64,000 nucleotides of DNA from Streptomyces candidus (GCF_014207445.1 NZ_JACHEM010000011.1:186001-250000); one strand, 5' to 3'. Counted from the first letter of the stretch, positions 16,165 to 24,738 are shown. Made by a program: numbers and translations. The notes: generated by a model not told the origin, from the letters alone.

Positions 16165-17373
16165 TCAGCGGTCCGGAGCGGTCTCCGGACGGGAGTACGT
16201 ACGCCCCTTCCAGGCCGCGCCCCGGCCCCGGTGGTGCTGCACGGCCGAGTCCACCGTCATCAGCACGTACAGCAGCGCCGTGAACGGCAGCAGCGGGGCC
16301 AGCGCCGCCGTCTGCCGGTAGTAGGCCAGCATGGGCAGGTACGTGCCCGTCATCACCGCCCAGGCGGCCAGCCCCGCCCAGCCCGCCGCCACGTCCCCGG
16401 TGAACAGGCCGGCGGCCACGGCGTACGGCGGCACCAGGTAGACCAGCACCAGGCCCGCGACCGTCCCCAGGAGCAGCAGCGGACTGTGCCTGAGCTGGGC
16501 GTACGCGCTGCGCGACACCATCCGCCACAGATCCCCGAGCCCGGGGTACGGGCGCACACTGTCGACCCGTTCCGCCAGGCCCAGCCAGATCCGCCCGCCC
16601 GCCCGCTGCACGGCCCGCGCCAGCGCCACGTCGTCGATCACCGCACCCCGGATCGACTCGGGCACCCGCGCGCGGAGCGCCACCTCCGTACGCAGCAGCA
16701 CACAGCCGCCGGCCGCCGCGGCGGTCCGCGCCCCCGCGCGGTTCACCCACCGGAACGGATAGAGCTGCGCGAAGAAGTACACGAAGGCCGGGACGACGAG
16801 CCGCTCCCAGGTGCTCGTCACGCGCAGCCTCGCCATCTGCGACACCATGTCGAACCCGCCGCCGGAACCGTCGCCCTCCGCCCGGCCGTCGCCTCGCGCG
16901 GCCGAAACCAGTTCCCGGAGGCTGTCGGGCTCGTGCGCGATGTCGGCGTCGGTCAGCAGCAGGTACGCGGGGTTGCCCGCACGGGCCACTTCCACCCCGT
17001 ACCGCAGCGCCCACAGCTTTCCCGTCCAGCCGGGTGCGGGCTCGCCGGGTGAGACCACCGCCAGCGGCAGCCCGCCGTACTTCACCGACAGTTCCCGCGC
17101 CAGCTTCCCCGTGCCGTCGCTGCTCCCGTCGTCCACCAGGATCACCTCGGCGCCGCCCGGATAGTCCTGGGCCAGCAGCGACGGCAGGCTCTTGGCCAGC
17201 ACCGCGGCCTCGTCGCGCGCGGGCACGACCACGGCGACGTGCGGCCAGCGCCCCGCGGGCGGCGCGGTGCGCGGCGGCAGGCGCTGATCGGTGCGCCAGA
17301 AGAAGCCGTGGCCCACCAGCAGCCACAGCCAGACGGACAGCGATCCCACAGCGATCCACGCGACGACGCTCAC
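16165..17373 (-). CDS. HpnB-like membrane glycosyltransferase
   Basis: A 402-residue GT2 enzyme. TM helix at residues 4-22, then a GT-A domain (VVVPARDEAAVLAKSLPSLL; EVILVDDGSSDGTG; DADIAHEP as the DxD metal site; VIDDVALARAV as the acceptor/base motif), then three C-terminal TM helices. The order and the PGWTGKLWAL block match hopene-associated glycosyltransferase HpnB. Hopanoid genes are not in the window, so the lipid acceptor is inferred from the family only. It is divergent from the glutamate-racemase-like gene. Confidence 0.85.
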   Translation of the reverse strand: MSVVAWIAVGSLSVWLWLLVGHGFFWRTDQRLPPRTAPPAGRWPHVAVVVPARDEAAVLAKSLPSLLAQDYPGGAEVILVDDGSSDGTGKLARELSVKYGGLPLAVVSPGEPAPGWTGKLWALRYGVEVARAGNPAYLLLTDADIAHEPDSLRELVSAARGDGRAEGDGSGGGFDMVSQMARLRVTSTWERLVVPAFVYFFAQLYPFRWVNRAGARTAAAAGGCVLLRTEVALRARVPESIRGAVIDDVALARAVQRAGGRIWLGLAERVDSVRPYPGLGDLWRMVSRSAYAQLRHSPLLLLGTVAGLVLVYLVPPYAVAAGLFTGDVAAGWAGLAAWAVMTGTYLPMLAYYRQTAALAPLLPFTALLYVLMTVDSAVQHHRGRGAAWKGRTYSRPETAPDR

Positions 17374-17462
17374 CCGTCGAAGTCTGCCGCAGCGGCCGCC
17401 CCGGCGGGAGGACGCCGGGGCGCACGGCCCGGTCGCCTGCCCGGGTGTTCGAGGGCTTCGAC

Positions 17463-17468
17463 TAGGGT
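17463..17468 (+). promoter_or_regulatory. Probable -10 box (TAGGGT), leaderless start
   Basis: TAGGGT is followed by 6 nt and then the GTG at 17475. No separate ribosome binding site exists. Confidence 0.45.
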
Positions 17469-17474
17469 GACCTG

Positions 17475-18302
17475 GTGAAGATCGCGCTCATGGACTCCGG
17501 AATCGGCCTGCTCGCGGCGGCGGCCGCGGTGCACCGGCTGCGGCCCGACGCGGACCTGGTCGTCGCCTCCGACCCCGACGGGATGCCCTGGGGCCCCCGT
17601 ACCCCCGAGGACATCACGGAGCACGCGCTCGCCGTCGCCAGGGCCGCGGCGGCGTACCGCCCCGACGCCCTGATCATCGGCTGCAACACCGCCACCGTGC
17701 ACGCCCTGGACGCGATCCGCGCCGAACTGGAGCCCGGGATCCCGGTCATCGGCACCGTCCCCGCGATCAAGCCGGCCGCCGCGGCCGGCGGGCCCTTCGC
17801 GATCTGGGCGACCCCGGCCACCACCGGCAGCCCCTACCAGCGCGGCCTGATCCGCGACTTCGCCGGTGGCGTCGCCGTCACCGAGGTGCCCTGCCCCGGA
17901 CTCGCGGACGCCCTGGAAAGCGCCGACGACGCGGCGATCGACGCGGCGGTGGCCGCGGCAGCCGCCCTCACCCCGCCCGAGGCAAGGACCGTCGTCCTGG
18001 GCTGCACCCATTACGAACTGGTCGCCGAACGCATCCGCACCGCCCTGCGGCAGCCGGCCGATCCCCGCCCGCTTTCCCTTCTGGGCTCGGCGGAGGCAGT
18101 CGCCGCACAAGCACTTCGACGGGCAGGCGCCGCTCCCGCCCCGGCCGCCGACCCCGTCTCCCACCTCACCGTTCTGCTCAGCGGACGCCGCTCGGCGACC
18201 CTCACCGCCCCGGCCCTCGCCTATGCCGAGGGCCGGCTGCTCGCTGCCATGCGCCCGGAACCTGAGTACGCTGCTGTGCATGAGGGACTTCCCCGGCGCT
18301 GA
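17475..18302 (+). CDS. Aspartate/glutamate racemase family protein (MurI-like)
   Basis: A 275-residue protein. Both catalytic cysteines are present, in IIGCNTATVHAL (~residue 74) and VVLGCTHYELVAER (~residue 176). The N-terminal ALMDSGIGLL carries the conserved DSG but departs from the usual DSGVGGL, and PDGMPWGPRTPEDI replaces the usual VPYG region. It probably racemises glutamate (cell-wall D-Glu) or a related amino acid. Whether it is the housekeeping MurI or a paralogue cannot be told; the altered DSG loop favours a paralogue. Leaderless start; its 3' end overlaps the next gene by 23 nt. Confidence 0.82.
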   Translation: MKIALMDSGIGLLAAAAAVHRLRPDADLVVASDPDGMPWGPRTPEDITEHALAVARAAAAYRPDALIIGCNTATVHALDAIRAELEPGIPVIGTVPAIKPAAAAGGPFAIWATPATTGSPYQRGLIRDFAGGVAVTEVPCPGLADALESADDAAIDAAVAAAAALTPPEARTVVLGCTHYELVAERIRTALRQPADPRPLSLLGSAEAVAAQALRRAGAAPAPAADPVSHLTVLLSGRRSATLTAPALAYAEGRLLAAMRPEPEYAAVHEGLPRR

Positions 18303-18852
18303 CGACCGTTCCGACGAGTCCGCCGCTGCGCCCCCCACCACCCGCTGGACCGGCCGCGCCACGAACCGTGCGCAGTGGCTGCTCTCGGCCGCCGGGGCGG
18401 GAGTCCTGGCACTGGGCATCGAACTCGCCGTCGGCTCCCCCTGGGTCTCCGGCATCATTCCGCTCCTGATGGCGGTCGTCGGCTGTCTGCTCGTCGGCTT
18501 GATGGTGATCTTCGGGACACTCGCCTTCGTGCACGTCACCGTCACGGTCGACGACGAGGCACTGGAGGTGCGCTGCGGCCACCTGGGGCTGCCGCGCCGC
18601 CGCATTCCGCTCTCGCACGTGAAAAGCGTCGAGTTCGCGCCCCGCGTCACCCCGCGTCACTGGGGCGGCTGGGGCTACCGCTGGCGGCCCGAACAGGGCA
18701 CGGCGGTGGTTGTGCGGCGTGGCGAAGGCGTGGTGCTGCGACTGGGCGACGGACGCACCTTCACCGTCACGGTCGACGACGCGGCCGGAGCGGTACGCGC
18801 GATCCGCGACCGGCTCCTCCCCCACCCGGCAGCCGGGCAGCCGGAGAGATGA
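18280..18852 (+). CDS. Two-TM membrane protein with PH-like C-terminal domain
   Basis: A 190-residue protein. N-terminal ~35 residues hydrophilic, then two TM helices (WLLSAAGAGVLALGIELAV and LLMAVVGCLLVGLMVIFGTL), then a cytoplasmic beta-rich domain (VTVDDEALEVRCGHLGLPRR, HVKSVEFAPRVTPRHWGGWG, GTAVVVRRGEGVVLRL, TFTVTVDDAAGAVRAI). This layout and the WGGWGYR motif match streptomycete PH-like bacterial membrane proteins. Function unknown. The ATG overlaps the preceding gene by 23 nt, and TACGCT (18267-18272) 7 nt upstream suggests an internal leaderless promoter. Confidence 0.75.
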   Translation: MRDFPGADDRSDESAAAPPTTRWTGRATNRAQWLLSAAGAGVLALGIELAVGSPWVSGIIPLLMAVVGCLLVGLMVIFGTLAFVHVTVTVDDEALEVRCGHLGLPRRRIPLSHVKSVEFAPRVTPRHWGGWGYRWRPEQGTAVVVRRGEGVVLRLGDGRTFTVTVDDAAGAVRAIRDRLLPHPAAGQPER

Positions 18853-18937
18853 GCCGACGGGCCCGCTCCGGCCAGGTCCCCGGCCCGGACCGGACCGCCC
18901 TCCTCCGGTGGGGCGCGGCCACCGTAGACTCCGCCGG

Positions 18938-20560
18938 GTGAGCACCACCATCACCCCCACGGACCAGCCGGTACCGGCCCCCGACACCTCCCGCAAGGGG
19001 CTGCCGCGACTGCTTGCCGTGCTGCTGCGGCCCGCCGCTGCCGCCGCCTCGGGACTGCTCCTCTACGCGAGCTTCCCGCCCCGCCTGCTGTGGTGGCTGG
19101 CGCTGCCCGGCTTCGCACTGCTCGGCTGGTGCCTGCGCGGGCGCCGGCTGCGCGCGGGCTTCGGCCTCGGGCTGCTGTCCGGGCTCGGCTTCCTGCTGCC
19201 GCTGCTGTCGTGGACGGGCGAGGAGGTCGGGCCCGTGCCGTGGCTGGCGCTCACCCTCATCGAGGCGCTCTTCCTCGCCTTCGTCGGCATGGGCATCGCC
19301 GCGACGTCCCGGCTTCCCGCCTGGCCGGTGTGGGCGGCGGCCCTGTGGATCGCGGGGGAGGGATTGCGTGCCCGCGTCCCGTTCGAGGGCTTCTCCTGGG
19401 GGAAGATCGCGTTCGGGCAGGCCGACGGCGTCTTCCTGCCGCTCGCCGCGCTCGGCGGCACGCCCCTGCTGAGCTTCGCGGTCGCCCTGTGCGGCTTCGG
19501 CCTGTACGAGGGCGCACGGCAGTTCCGTTCCTACCACGCCACCCGCACGGTCCGCCGCGCGGGCGTCGCCGCAGCGGTCCTGGCGGTCCTCGTTCCGCTC
19601 GTCGCCTCTCTCGCCGTCCGCCCCCTCCTCGACGACTCCGCCGAGGACGGCACGGCCACCGCCGCCCTCATCCAGGGCAACGTGCCGCGCCTGGGCCTCG
19701 ACTTCAACGACCAGCGGCGCGCGGTCCTGGACAACCACGCCCGCCGCACCGAGCAGCTCGCCGACGAGGTGAAGGCCGGGAAGAAGCCCGGGCCCGACTT
19801 CGTCGTGTGGCCGGAGAACTCCTCCGACCTCGACCCCTACCGCAACGACGACGCCCGCGACGTCATCGACCGGGCCGTGAAGAAGATCGGCGTCCCCGTC
19901 GCGGTCGGCGCCGTCCTCACCCCCGAGACCGGCCCGCTGCGCAACACCCTCATCCAGTGGGACCCCGAGCGCGGCCCCGTCGACACCTACGACAAGCGGC
20001 ACATCCAGCCCTTCGGCGAGTACATGCCGATGCGCGACTTCGCCCGCATCTTCAGCTCCGACGTGGACCGGGTCCGGCGCGACTTCGGCCCCGGGACGAA
20101 GGTCGGCGTCTTCGACATGGCCGGCACCAAGGTCGGCCTGGTCACCTGTTACGAGGCCGCCTTCGACGACGCCGTACGGGACACCGTGCTGCACGGCGGT
20201 CAGCTCATCGCCGTACCCAGCAACAACGCCACCTTCGGCCGCAGCGAGATGACGTACCAGCAGCTCGCCATGAGCCGGGTGCGCGCCGCCGAACACGGCC
20301 GGGCCGTCCTGGTGCCCGTCACCAGCGGTGTCAGCGCGGTCATCAGGCCCGACGGCGAGGTCGTCCAGCAGACGAAGCTGTTCACCCCCGACGCCCTCGT
20401 CGCCAAGGTCCCGCTGAGGTCCTCGCTCACCCCGGCCACCCGGATGGGCATCGGCCCGGAGATCGCGCTCGGACTGCTCGGCGCGGCCTCACTGGCCTGG
20501 TCGACGGCCCTCGCGCTGCGCGCCCGGCGCGGCGAACAGCACCGTTCGAGGGTCCCTTAG
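18938..20560 (+). CDS. lnt: Apolipoprotein N-acyltransferase
   Basis: A 540-residue membrane enzyme that N-acylates the diacylglyceryl-cysteine of lipoproteins. Residues ~25-215 hold six TM helices (AAAASGLLLYASFPPRLLWW and following). A periplasmic nitrilase-fold domain follows, with the Glu-Lys-Cys triad visible in VVWPENSSDLDP, YDKRHIQPFGEYMPM and GLVTCYEAAFDDAVRD. The C-terminal TM anchor is IALGLLGAASLAWSTALAL. The GTG start is preceded by TAGACT with a 7-nt gap (leaderless). In mycobacteria Lnt is often fused to Ppm1; here it stands alone and is followed by a Nudix gene. Confidence 0.93.
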   Translation: MSTTITPTDQPVPAPDTSRKGLPRLLAVLLRPAAAAASGLLLYASFPPRLLWWLALPGFALLGWCLRGRRLRAGFGLGLLSGLGFLLPLLSWTGEEVGPVPWLALTLIEALFLAFVGMGIAATSRLPAWPVWAAALWIAGEGLRARVPFEGFSWGKIAFGQADGVFLPLAALGGTPLLSFAVALCGFGLYEGARQFRSYHATRTVRRAGVAAAVLAVLVPLVASLAVRPLLDDSAEDGTATAALIQGNVPRLGLDFNDQRRAVLDNHARRTEQLADEVKAGKKPGPDFVVWPENSSDLDPYRNDDARDVIDRAVKKIGVPVAVGAVLTPETGPLRNTLIQWDPERGPVDTYDKRHIQPFGEYMPMRDFARIFSSDVDRVRRDFGPGTKVGVFDMAGTKVGLVTCYEAAFDDAVRDTVLHGGQLIAVPSNNATFGRSEMTYQQLAMSRVRAAEHGRAVLVPVTSGVSAVIRPDGEVVQQTKLFTPDALVAKVPLRSSLTPATRMGIGPEIALGLLGAASLAWSTALALRARRGEQHRSRVP

Positions 20561-20563
20561 GCT
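20558..20563 (+). promoter_or_regulatory. Probable -10 box (TAGGCT) at the lnt/Nudix junction
   Basis: TAGGCT overlaps the lnt stop codon (TAG) and lies 6 nt before the Nudix ATG. This gives a leaderless internal promoter in a 9-bp intergenic gap. Confidence 0.45.
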
Positions 20564-20569
20564 CTTGTC

Positions 20570-21091
20570 ATGGCAACTCCCGACTTCATCAAGAACCTCC
20601 GCTCCACCGCGGGTCACCAGCTGCTCTACCTCCCCGGTGTGACGGCCGTCGTCTTCGACGACGCGGGCCGGGTGCTGCTCGGCCGCCGCTCCGACAACGG
20701 TGAGTGGTCGGTCGTCGGCGGCATCCCCGAGCCGGGCGAGCAGCCCGCCCGGGCGGCGGTTCGCGAGGTGTTCGAGGAGACGGCCGTGGAGTGCGAGGTC
20801 GAGCGGATCGTCCTGGTCCAGACCCTCCGGCCGGTGCAGTACGAGAACGGCGACATCTGCCAGTTCATGGACGTCACGGTGGCCTGCCGCGCGACCGGTG
20901 GCGAAGCCCGGGTGAACGACGAGGAGTCCCTGGAGGTCGGCTGGTTCCCGGTCGACGCACTGCCGGAGATGCGGGAGTTCTCCACCTTCCGGATCATGCA
21001 GGCCCTCGCGAACGAACCGGCCTGGTTCGCCCCGGCCGAGGACGCGACGCTCGGCGACGCGGGCCTGGGCGTCATTCCGCAGGGGCGCTGA
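20570..21091 (+). CDS. Nudix hydrolase
   Basis: A 173-residue protein. The Nudix box is clear: GGIPEPGEQPARAAVREVFE followed by ET gives GX5EX7REVFEET, the Mg2+ and pyrophosphate-cleaving helix. Preceding YLPGVTAVVFDDAGRVLLGR and following WSVVGG strands fit the MutT fold. A C-terminal extension of ~30 residues follows the fold. It hydrolyses a nucleoside-diphosphate-linked substrate, not defined by sequence. Leaderless start (TAGGCT-N6-ATG). Confidence 0.92.
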   Translation: MATPDFIKNLRSTAGHQLLYLPGVTAVVFDDAGRVLLGRRSDNGEWSVVGGIPEPGEQPARAAVREVFEETAVECEVERIVLVQTLRPVQYENGDICQFMDVTVACRATGGEARVNDEESLEVGWFPVDALPEMREFSTFRIMQALANEPAWFAPAEDATLGDAGLGVIPQGR

Positions 21092-21125
21092 CCGGGGGCC
21101 TGGGCGGCGGCGTGGCACGGCGGGC

Positions 21126-21159
21126 CCGGGCGCATCCGCTACGTCCGCGGTGCGCCCGG
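21126..21159. terminator. Stem-loop between Nudix and dhaM genes
   Basis: CCGGGCGCA / TGCGCCCGG, a 9-bp perfect stem with a 16-nt loop, between convergent genes. Confidence 0.65.
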
Positions 21160-21197
21160 ACCGTCGTGCGCCCGGGATCGTCGGTGTTCCGGTGTCC

Positions 21198-21626
21198 TCA
21201 GAGCTTGCGGTAGGTGTACGCCTCGGAGGCCGCAGCCGCGACGTCGGCCAGCGGGGCGCCCGCCGACGCGGTGACGACGGCGGCGACCGCGCCCTCGACG
21301 AACGGGGCGTCCAGCAGCCGTGTCCCCGGAGGGAGTTCGTCCTCGTCGGCCAGCAGCGCCTTCACGGTCAGCACCGCACTGCCCAGGTCGGCCAGCACGG
21401 CCACCCCCGCCCCCCGGTCCACCGAACGGGCGGCCTCGGCGACGAGGTCCGCGCTCGTACCGAGGCCGCCGTCCGCGTCGCCGCCCGCAGCGGCGACCGG
21501 GGCGCTCCGTCCGCCGCCCGCGAGCCCCTGTGCGAGCGCCGCCACGGAAGCGGCCACCGCCGCACTGTGCGACACCAGCACGACCCCCACGAGCCCCGCC
21601 GCCGGCTGCGCACCGCTCCCGCTCAT
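21198..21626 (-). CDS. dhaM: DhaM, PTS phosphoryl carrier of dihydroxyacetone kinase
   Basis: A 142-residue single EIIA-mannose-fold domain. LVGVVLVSHSAAVAASVAAL places the phosphoryl-accepting His at residue ~19, and AVLADLGSAVLTVKAL is the conserved GSA block. It lacks the HPr and EI-like extensions of the E. coli protein, so it must receive phosphate from the cell's HPr and pass it to DhaL-ADP. The ATG overlaps the dhaL stop (ATGA). Last gene of dhaKLM. Confidence 0.9.
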   Translation of the reverse strand: MSGSGAQPAAGLVGVVLVSHSAAVAASVAALAQGLAGGGRSAPVAAAGGDADGGLGTSADLVAEAARSVDRGAGVAVLADLGSAVLTVKALLADEDELPPGTRLLDAPFVEGAVAAVVTASAGAPLADVAAAASEAYTYRKL

Positions 21627-22249
21627 CCGGCGGCCGCCTCGGCGAGCGCACGGAGCAGGAGCGCCGACGACGTGGCACCCGGGTCCTGGTGCCCGACGCT
21701 GCGCTCGCCGAGATAGCTGGCCCGCCCCTTGCGCGCCCGGAGCGGCACTGTCGCCAGCGCGCCGCTCTCGGCGGCGTCCCGGGCAGCGGCGAAGGCCACC
21801 CGCGGTTCTTCCCCGCGCGCGGCGTCGAGCGCCTCCACTCCCGGCAGCAGCGCGTCCAGCATCGTCTTGTCCCCGGCCGCCGCGCCGCCGAGCTGCGCCA
21901 CCGCGTCGGCCCCGACCCGCAGCGCCTGCGCGAACTCGGCGACCGACACCTGCGCCGCGTCCCCGAAGGTCTTGCCGGTACGCCGCAGCAGCATCCCGTA
22001 CAACGGCCCCGAGGCACCGCCCACAGTGGAGATCAATTGCCGGGACGCCAGCGCCAGGACACCCCCCGGCGTGTCCGGTGGCTCCTTCTCCAGCGCGGCG
22101 GCCACAGCCGCGAAGCCGCGCCGCAGGTTGCTGCCGTGGTCGGCGTCCCCGATGGGGGAGTCCAGCTCGGTCAGCCGGTCGGCATCGGCTTCCACCGCGG
22201 CGGCCGTGCCAGCCATCCACCGCCGGAAGAACTCCGCGTCCAATGTCAC
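21623..22249 (-). CDS. dhaL: DhaL, ADP-binding subunit of dihydroxyacetone kinase
   Basis: A 208-residue all-helical nucleotide subunit. Mg-ADP ligands are in SPIGDADHGSNLRRGF (the conserved D-x-D-H), then STVGGASGPLYGMLLRR, GDKTMLDALLPG, and GHQDPGATSSAL near the end. GTG 22249 is chosen because GGAG lies 6 nt upstream and it matches DhaL length (~210). An earlier in-frame GTG (22324), 1 nt beyond the dhaK stop, would add 25 residues. Middle gene of the operon, coupled to dhaM. Confidence 0.9.
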   Translation of the reverse strand: MTLDAEFFRRWMAGTAAAVEADADRLTELDSPIGDADHGSNLRRGFAAVAAALEKEPPDTPGGVLALASRQLISTVGGASGPLYGMLLRRTGKTFGDAAQVSVAEFAQALRVGADAVAQLGGAAAGDKTMLDALLPGVEALDAARGEEPRVAFAAARDAAESGALATVPLRARKGRASYLGERSVGHQDPGATSSALLLRALAEAAAG

Positions 22250-22325
22250 TTCCCTCTCCCCGCGCTCGTGTTGCCCGCTTTCCGAACCCGCGGCGGAACC
22301 GCCACCGGCTGCCGCGCCGGTCACC

Positions 22326-23318
22326 TCAACGCCCCCAGCGCAGCGCCGCGGTCTCCACCGGCGCGTCCCACCACCGCAGCAGCTCCTCGTCGACCTGACA
22401 GAGCGTCACCGAGCAGCCCGCCATGTCGAGGGACGTGACGTAGTTGCCGACCAGCGTACGAGCCACCGGCACGCCACGCTCCGAAAGGACGCGCTGGACC
22501 TCCGCGTTGAACCCGTACAGCTCCAGCAGCGGCGTCGCTCCCATCCCGTTCACCAGCGCCAGTACGGGACCCGTGGGCCGCAGGTCCTCCAGCACCACGT
22601 CCACCGCGTAGTCGGCGATCTCCCGCGCGGTCATCATGGCCCGCCGCTCCCGGCCCGGCTCGCCGTGGATGCCGACCCCCAACTCCAGCTCCCCCGGGGG
22701 GAGATCGAAGGTGGGACTGCCCTTCGCTGGCGTCGAGCACGCGCTCAGTGCCACCCCGAAGCTCCGCGTCGCCCCGTTCACCCGCCGCGCCACCTCGGCC
22801 ACCCGCTCCAGCGGGGCGCCCTCCTCGGCCGCCGCGCCCGCGATCTTCTCCACGAACAGGGTGGCTCCGGTGCCGCGCCGCCCGGCCGTGAACAGGCTGT
22901 CCGTCACCGCTACGTCGTCGTCGACCAGGACCTTGTCGACCCTGATGCCCTCCTCCTCGGCGAGTTCGGCGGCCATGTCGAAGTTGAGGACGTCCCCGGT
23001 GTAGTTCTTGACGACGAACAGCACTCCCTGCCCGGAGTCCACCGCAGCGGCGGCACGCACCATCTGATCCGGCACGGGGGAGGTGAACACCTCTCCAGGA
23101 CACGCCGCCGACAGCATCCCGTGCCCCACGAACCCCGCATGCAGGGGCTCGTGCCCGCTCCCGCCGCCCGAGACCAGCCCCACCTTCCCGGCAACCGGGG
23201 CGTCCCGCCGCAGCACCACCCGGTTCTCCACGTCGACGGTCAACTCCGGGTGCGCGGCGGCCATCCCGCGCAGTGCGTCGGCGACGACGGTCTCGGGGAC
23301 GTTGATGAGCATCCTCAT
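22326..23318 (-). CDS. dhaK: DhaK, dihydroxyacetone-binding subunit
   Basis: A 330-residue subunit. SGGGSGHEPLHAGFVG (residues ~50-65) is the glycine-rich DHA/Mg site. FVVKNYTGDVLNF is the second conserved segment. LGVGIHGEPGRER supplies the His that forms a covalent hemiaminal with dihydroxyacetone. NGMGATPLLELYG lies near the C-terminus. With DhaL and DhaM it phosphorylates DHA using PEP-derived phosphate. Strong GGAGG before the ATG. No glycerol dehydrogenase or DhaR regulator adjoins it. Confidence 0.93.
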   Translation of the reverse strand: MRMLINVPETVVADALRGMAAAHPELTVDVENRVVLRRDAPVAGKVGLVSGGGSGHEPLHAGFVGHGMLSAACPGEVFTSPVPDQMVRAAAAVDSGQGVLFVVKNYTGDVLNFDMAAELAEEEGIRVDKVLVDDDVAVTDSLFTAGRRGTGATLFVEKIAGAAAEEGAPLERVAEVARRVNGATRSFGVALSACSTPAKGSPTFDLPPGELELGVGIHGEPGRERRAMMTAREIADYAVDVVLEDLRPTGPVLALVNGMGATPLLELYGFNAEVQRVLSERGVPVARTLVGNYVTSLDMAGCSVTLCQVDEELLRWWDAPVETAALRWGR

Positions 23319-23398
23319 GGGTACCTCCGGCAGGGAACGACGGGCGGGACGTCGGCCTTCGTGCGCCGACCGCGCCCCAGTATCCAAGAGGAACCGTT

Positions 23399-24379
23399 CT
23401 AGTGTGCGTGTCCCGGGGCTTCCTGTTCCGCGTGGCCGCCGGGCGGGGGCGCGGTCCGGCCCGCCTCGTCCGGCCGCGCGGCCTCGACGGTGAACGCGGC
23501 CGTGCGCACCTTGCCGTCGTGCTGGAAGTCGAGGAAGACGCGGTAGGTGCCGGTGCTCGGGGCGGTGGCGGTGAAGGAGACCTGGGGTCCGGGCCGGGTG
23601 CTGCCGTCGCCGGGCCCGCCGTTCGGGTGAACGTGCAGGTGGGCGAGGTCGCCGGAGCGCAGGACGACGAGGTGCCCGTACGCGCCGAGGTAGGGCTGGA
23701 GGTCGGTGACGGGCCTGCCGTTCCTGGCGACGTTCAGGAGGAGTCCGGCGCTCCTGCCGGGTGTCAGGCCGCCGGTGAGGGTGACCTCGTATCCGTCGAC
23801 CACGGCCGTGCGGGAGGGGGCGGGGAGGGGAGCGGGGGCGTAGTCGCCGGAGACGGCGAGATCGGCGCCGAGTGTCAGGGCTTCGGCTCCCTTCCCTGCG
23901 GGCCTGAAGTCGGCGAAGGCGCGGTAGCCGCCCGCGTCCGGCAGGTCGGCCGTGGTGCTCCAGGTGCCGTCGGCGGCGCGGCTGGGGTGCAGGTGGCGGT
24001 ACACGCTCAGGTCCCGTGACGCGACGATGAGATGCATCTCCCTATCGTGCTGGCGGGTGTACGCGGTGACCTTGCGTCCGCCGGCGTCGCGGATCGAGAA
24101 ACGGAGCGGGACGCGGTCGCCGGCGGCGACCCGGGGTGTGTCGAGGACGAGGCTGTAACCCCTTTCGGAGACCTGCAGTCCACCGGCGGCCGGCGCCGCC
24201 CCGGTCGTGCCGTGGCCCGGCTGCTTCGCGCCCGGTGCTTGCGCCGCGTGCGCGGCGCTGTCCCTCGCGGCGTGGGCCCGGGACTCGCCGGGGCCGACGG
24301 CCGCGCCGACGCCGTAGGCCGCACCGAACGTCACGGTGACGCCTGCGGCGAAGGCGGTGATCTTGAGCCCGGTACGCAT
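23399..24379 (-). CDS. His-rich exported protein, probably copper-related
   Basis: A 326-residue protein with an N-terminal TM/signal segment (ITAFAAGVTVTFGAAYGVGA). Two Ig-like beta domains carry metal-ligand clusters: TRQHDREMHLIVASRDLSVY, YRHLHPS, YGHLVVLRSGDLAHLHVHP, FLDFQHDGKV. The His-rich tail ends APGHAH. Streptomycete proteins with the AHLHVHP pattern are found with copper-resistance genes. Strong support comes from the promoter, where a CsoR-like palindrome occupies the -35/-10 spacer. It would act outside the membrane in binding or buffering Cu. Start ATG with GGAGGAG. Confidence 0.75.
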   Translation of the reverse strand: MRTGLKITAFAAGVTVTFGAAYGVGAAVGPGESRAHAARDSAAHAAQAPGAKQPGHGTTGAAPAAGGLQVSERGYSLVLDTPRVAAGDRVPLRFSIRDAGGRKVTAYTRQHDREMHLIVASRDLSVYRHLHPSRAADGTWSTTADLPDAGGYRAFADFRPAGKGAEALTLGADLAVSGDYAPAPLPAPSRTAVVDGYEVTLTGGLTPGRSAGLLLNVARNGRPVTDLQPYLGAYGHLVVLRSGDLAHLHVHPNGGPGDGSTRPGPQVSFTATAPSTGTYRVFLDFQHDGKVRTAAFTVEAARPDEAGRTAPPPGGHAEQEAPGHAH

Positions 24380-24435
24380 GGCGCTCCTCCGAAAGGGGGT
24401 GGGGTCGGCCCGCCCGGTGCGGCCAGCCTGAGACC

Positions 24436-24463
24436 AGCATACCCCCCAGGGGTATGCGGTCAA
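24436..24463 (-). promoter_or_regulatory. sigma70-type promoter with CsoR-like operator in the spacer
   Basis: On the minus strand: -35 TTGACC (24463-24458), 16-nt spacer, -10 TATGCT (24441-24436). A perfect inverted repeat GCATACCCC-N3-GGGGTATGC (24437-24457) fills the spacer and overlaps the -10. The A/T-flanked C-tract/G-tract palindrome resembles CsoR-family operators, so Cu(I)-derepression is inferred. Confidence 0.7.
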
Positions 24464-24738
24464 GGGGAGAGCTGCCGGAAGGACCGGGATCGGACCGGGA
24501 GCGGTCGCGGAGAGTACCGCAGCGTTCCCCGGCTCCGGAGCCGGGGGCCGGCGGTGGCCAAGATCGCGGGCGCTCCGTACGGGACCCGTCAAGAGCGCGC
24601 CCGCGCACGTCAGAGGGGCGTCAACGCGAGCCGCAGGGCCACCGCAACGCGCTTTCCTCGTCCCGGGACGTACGGCAGCCGCCGCCCGCCCCCGGTCGTC
24701 AGACCGCTCCCATCCGTCACTGCACACAGGAGTTCGCG
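24464..24738. other. Intergenic region upstream of kdp
   Basis: 275 bp without a convincing gene. It holds a perfect 20-bp palindrome CCCCGGCTCC-GGAGCCGGGG (24527-24546). I see no confident -35/-10 for kdp and no obvious AT-rich KdpE-type box. Confidence 0.4.

Noticed and set aside
24527..24546. The 20-bp GC palindrome as a regulator site for kdp
   Set aside because: A zero-loop all-GC palindrome is common by chance at this GC content; it lies ~190 bp from the start codon and no supporting promoter is seen.
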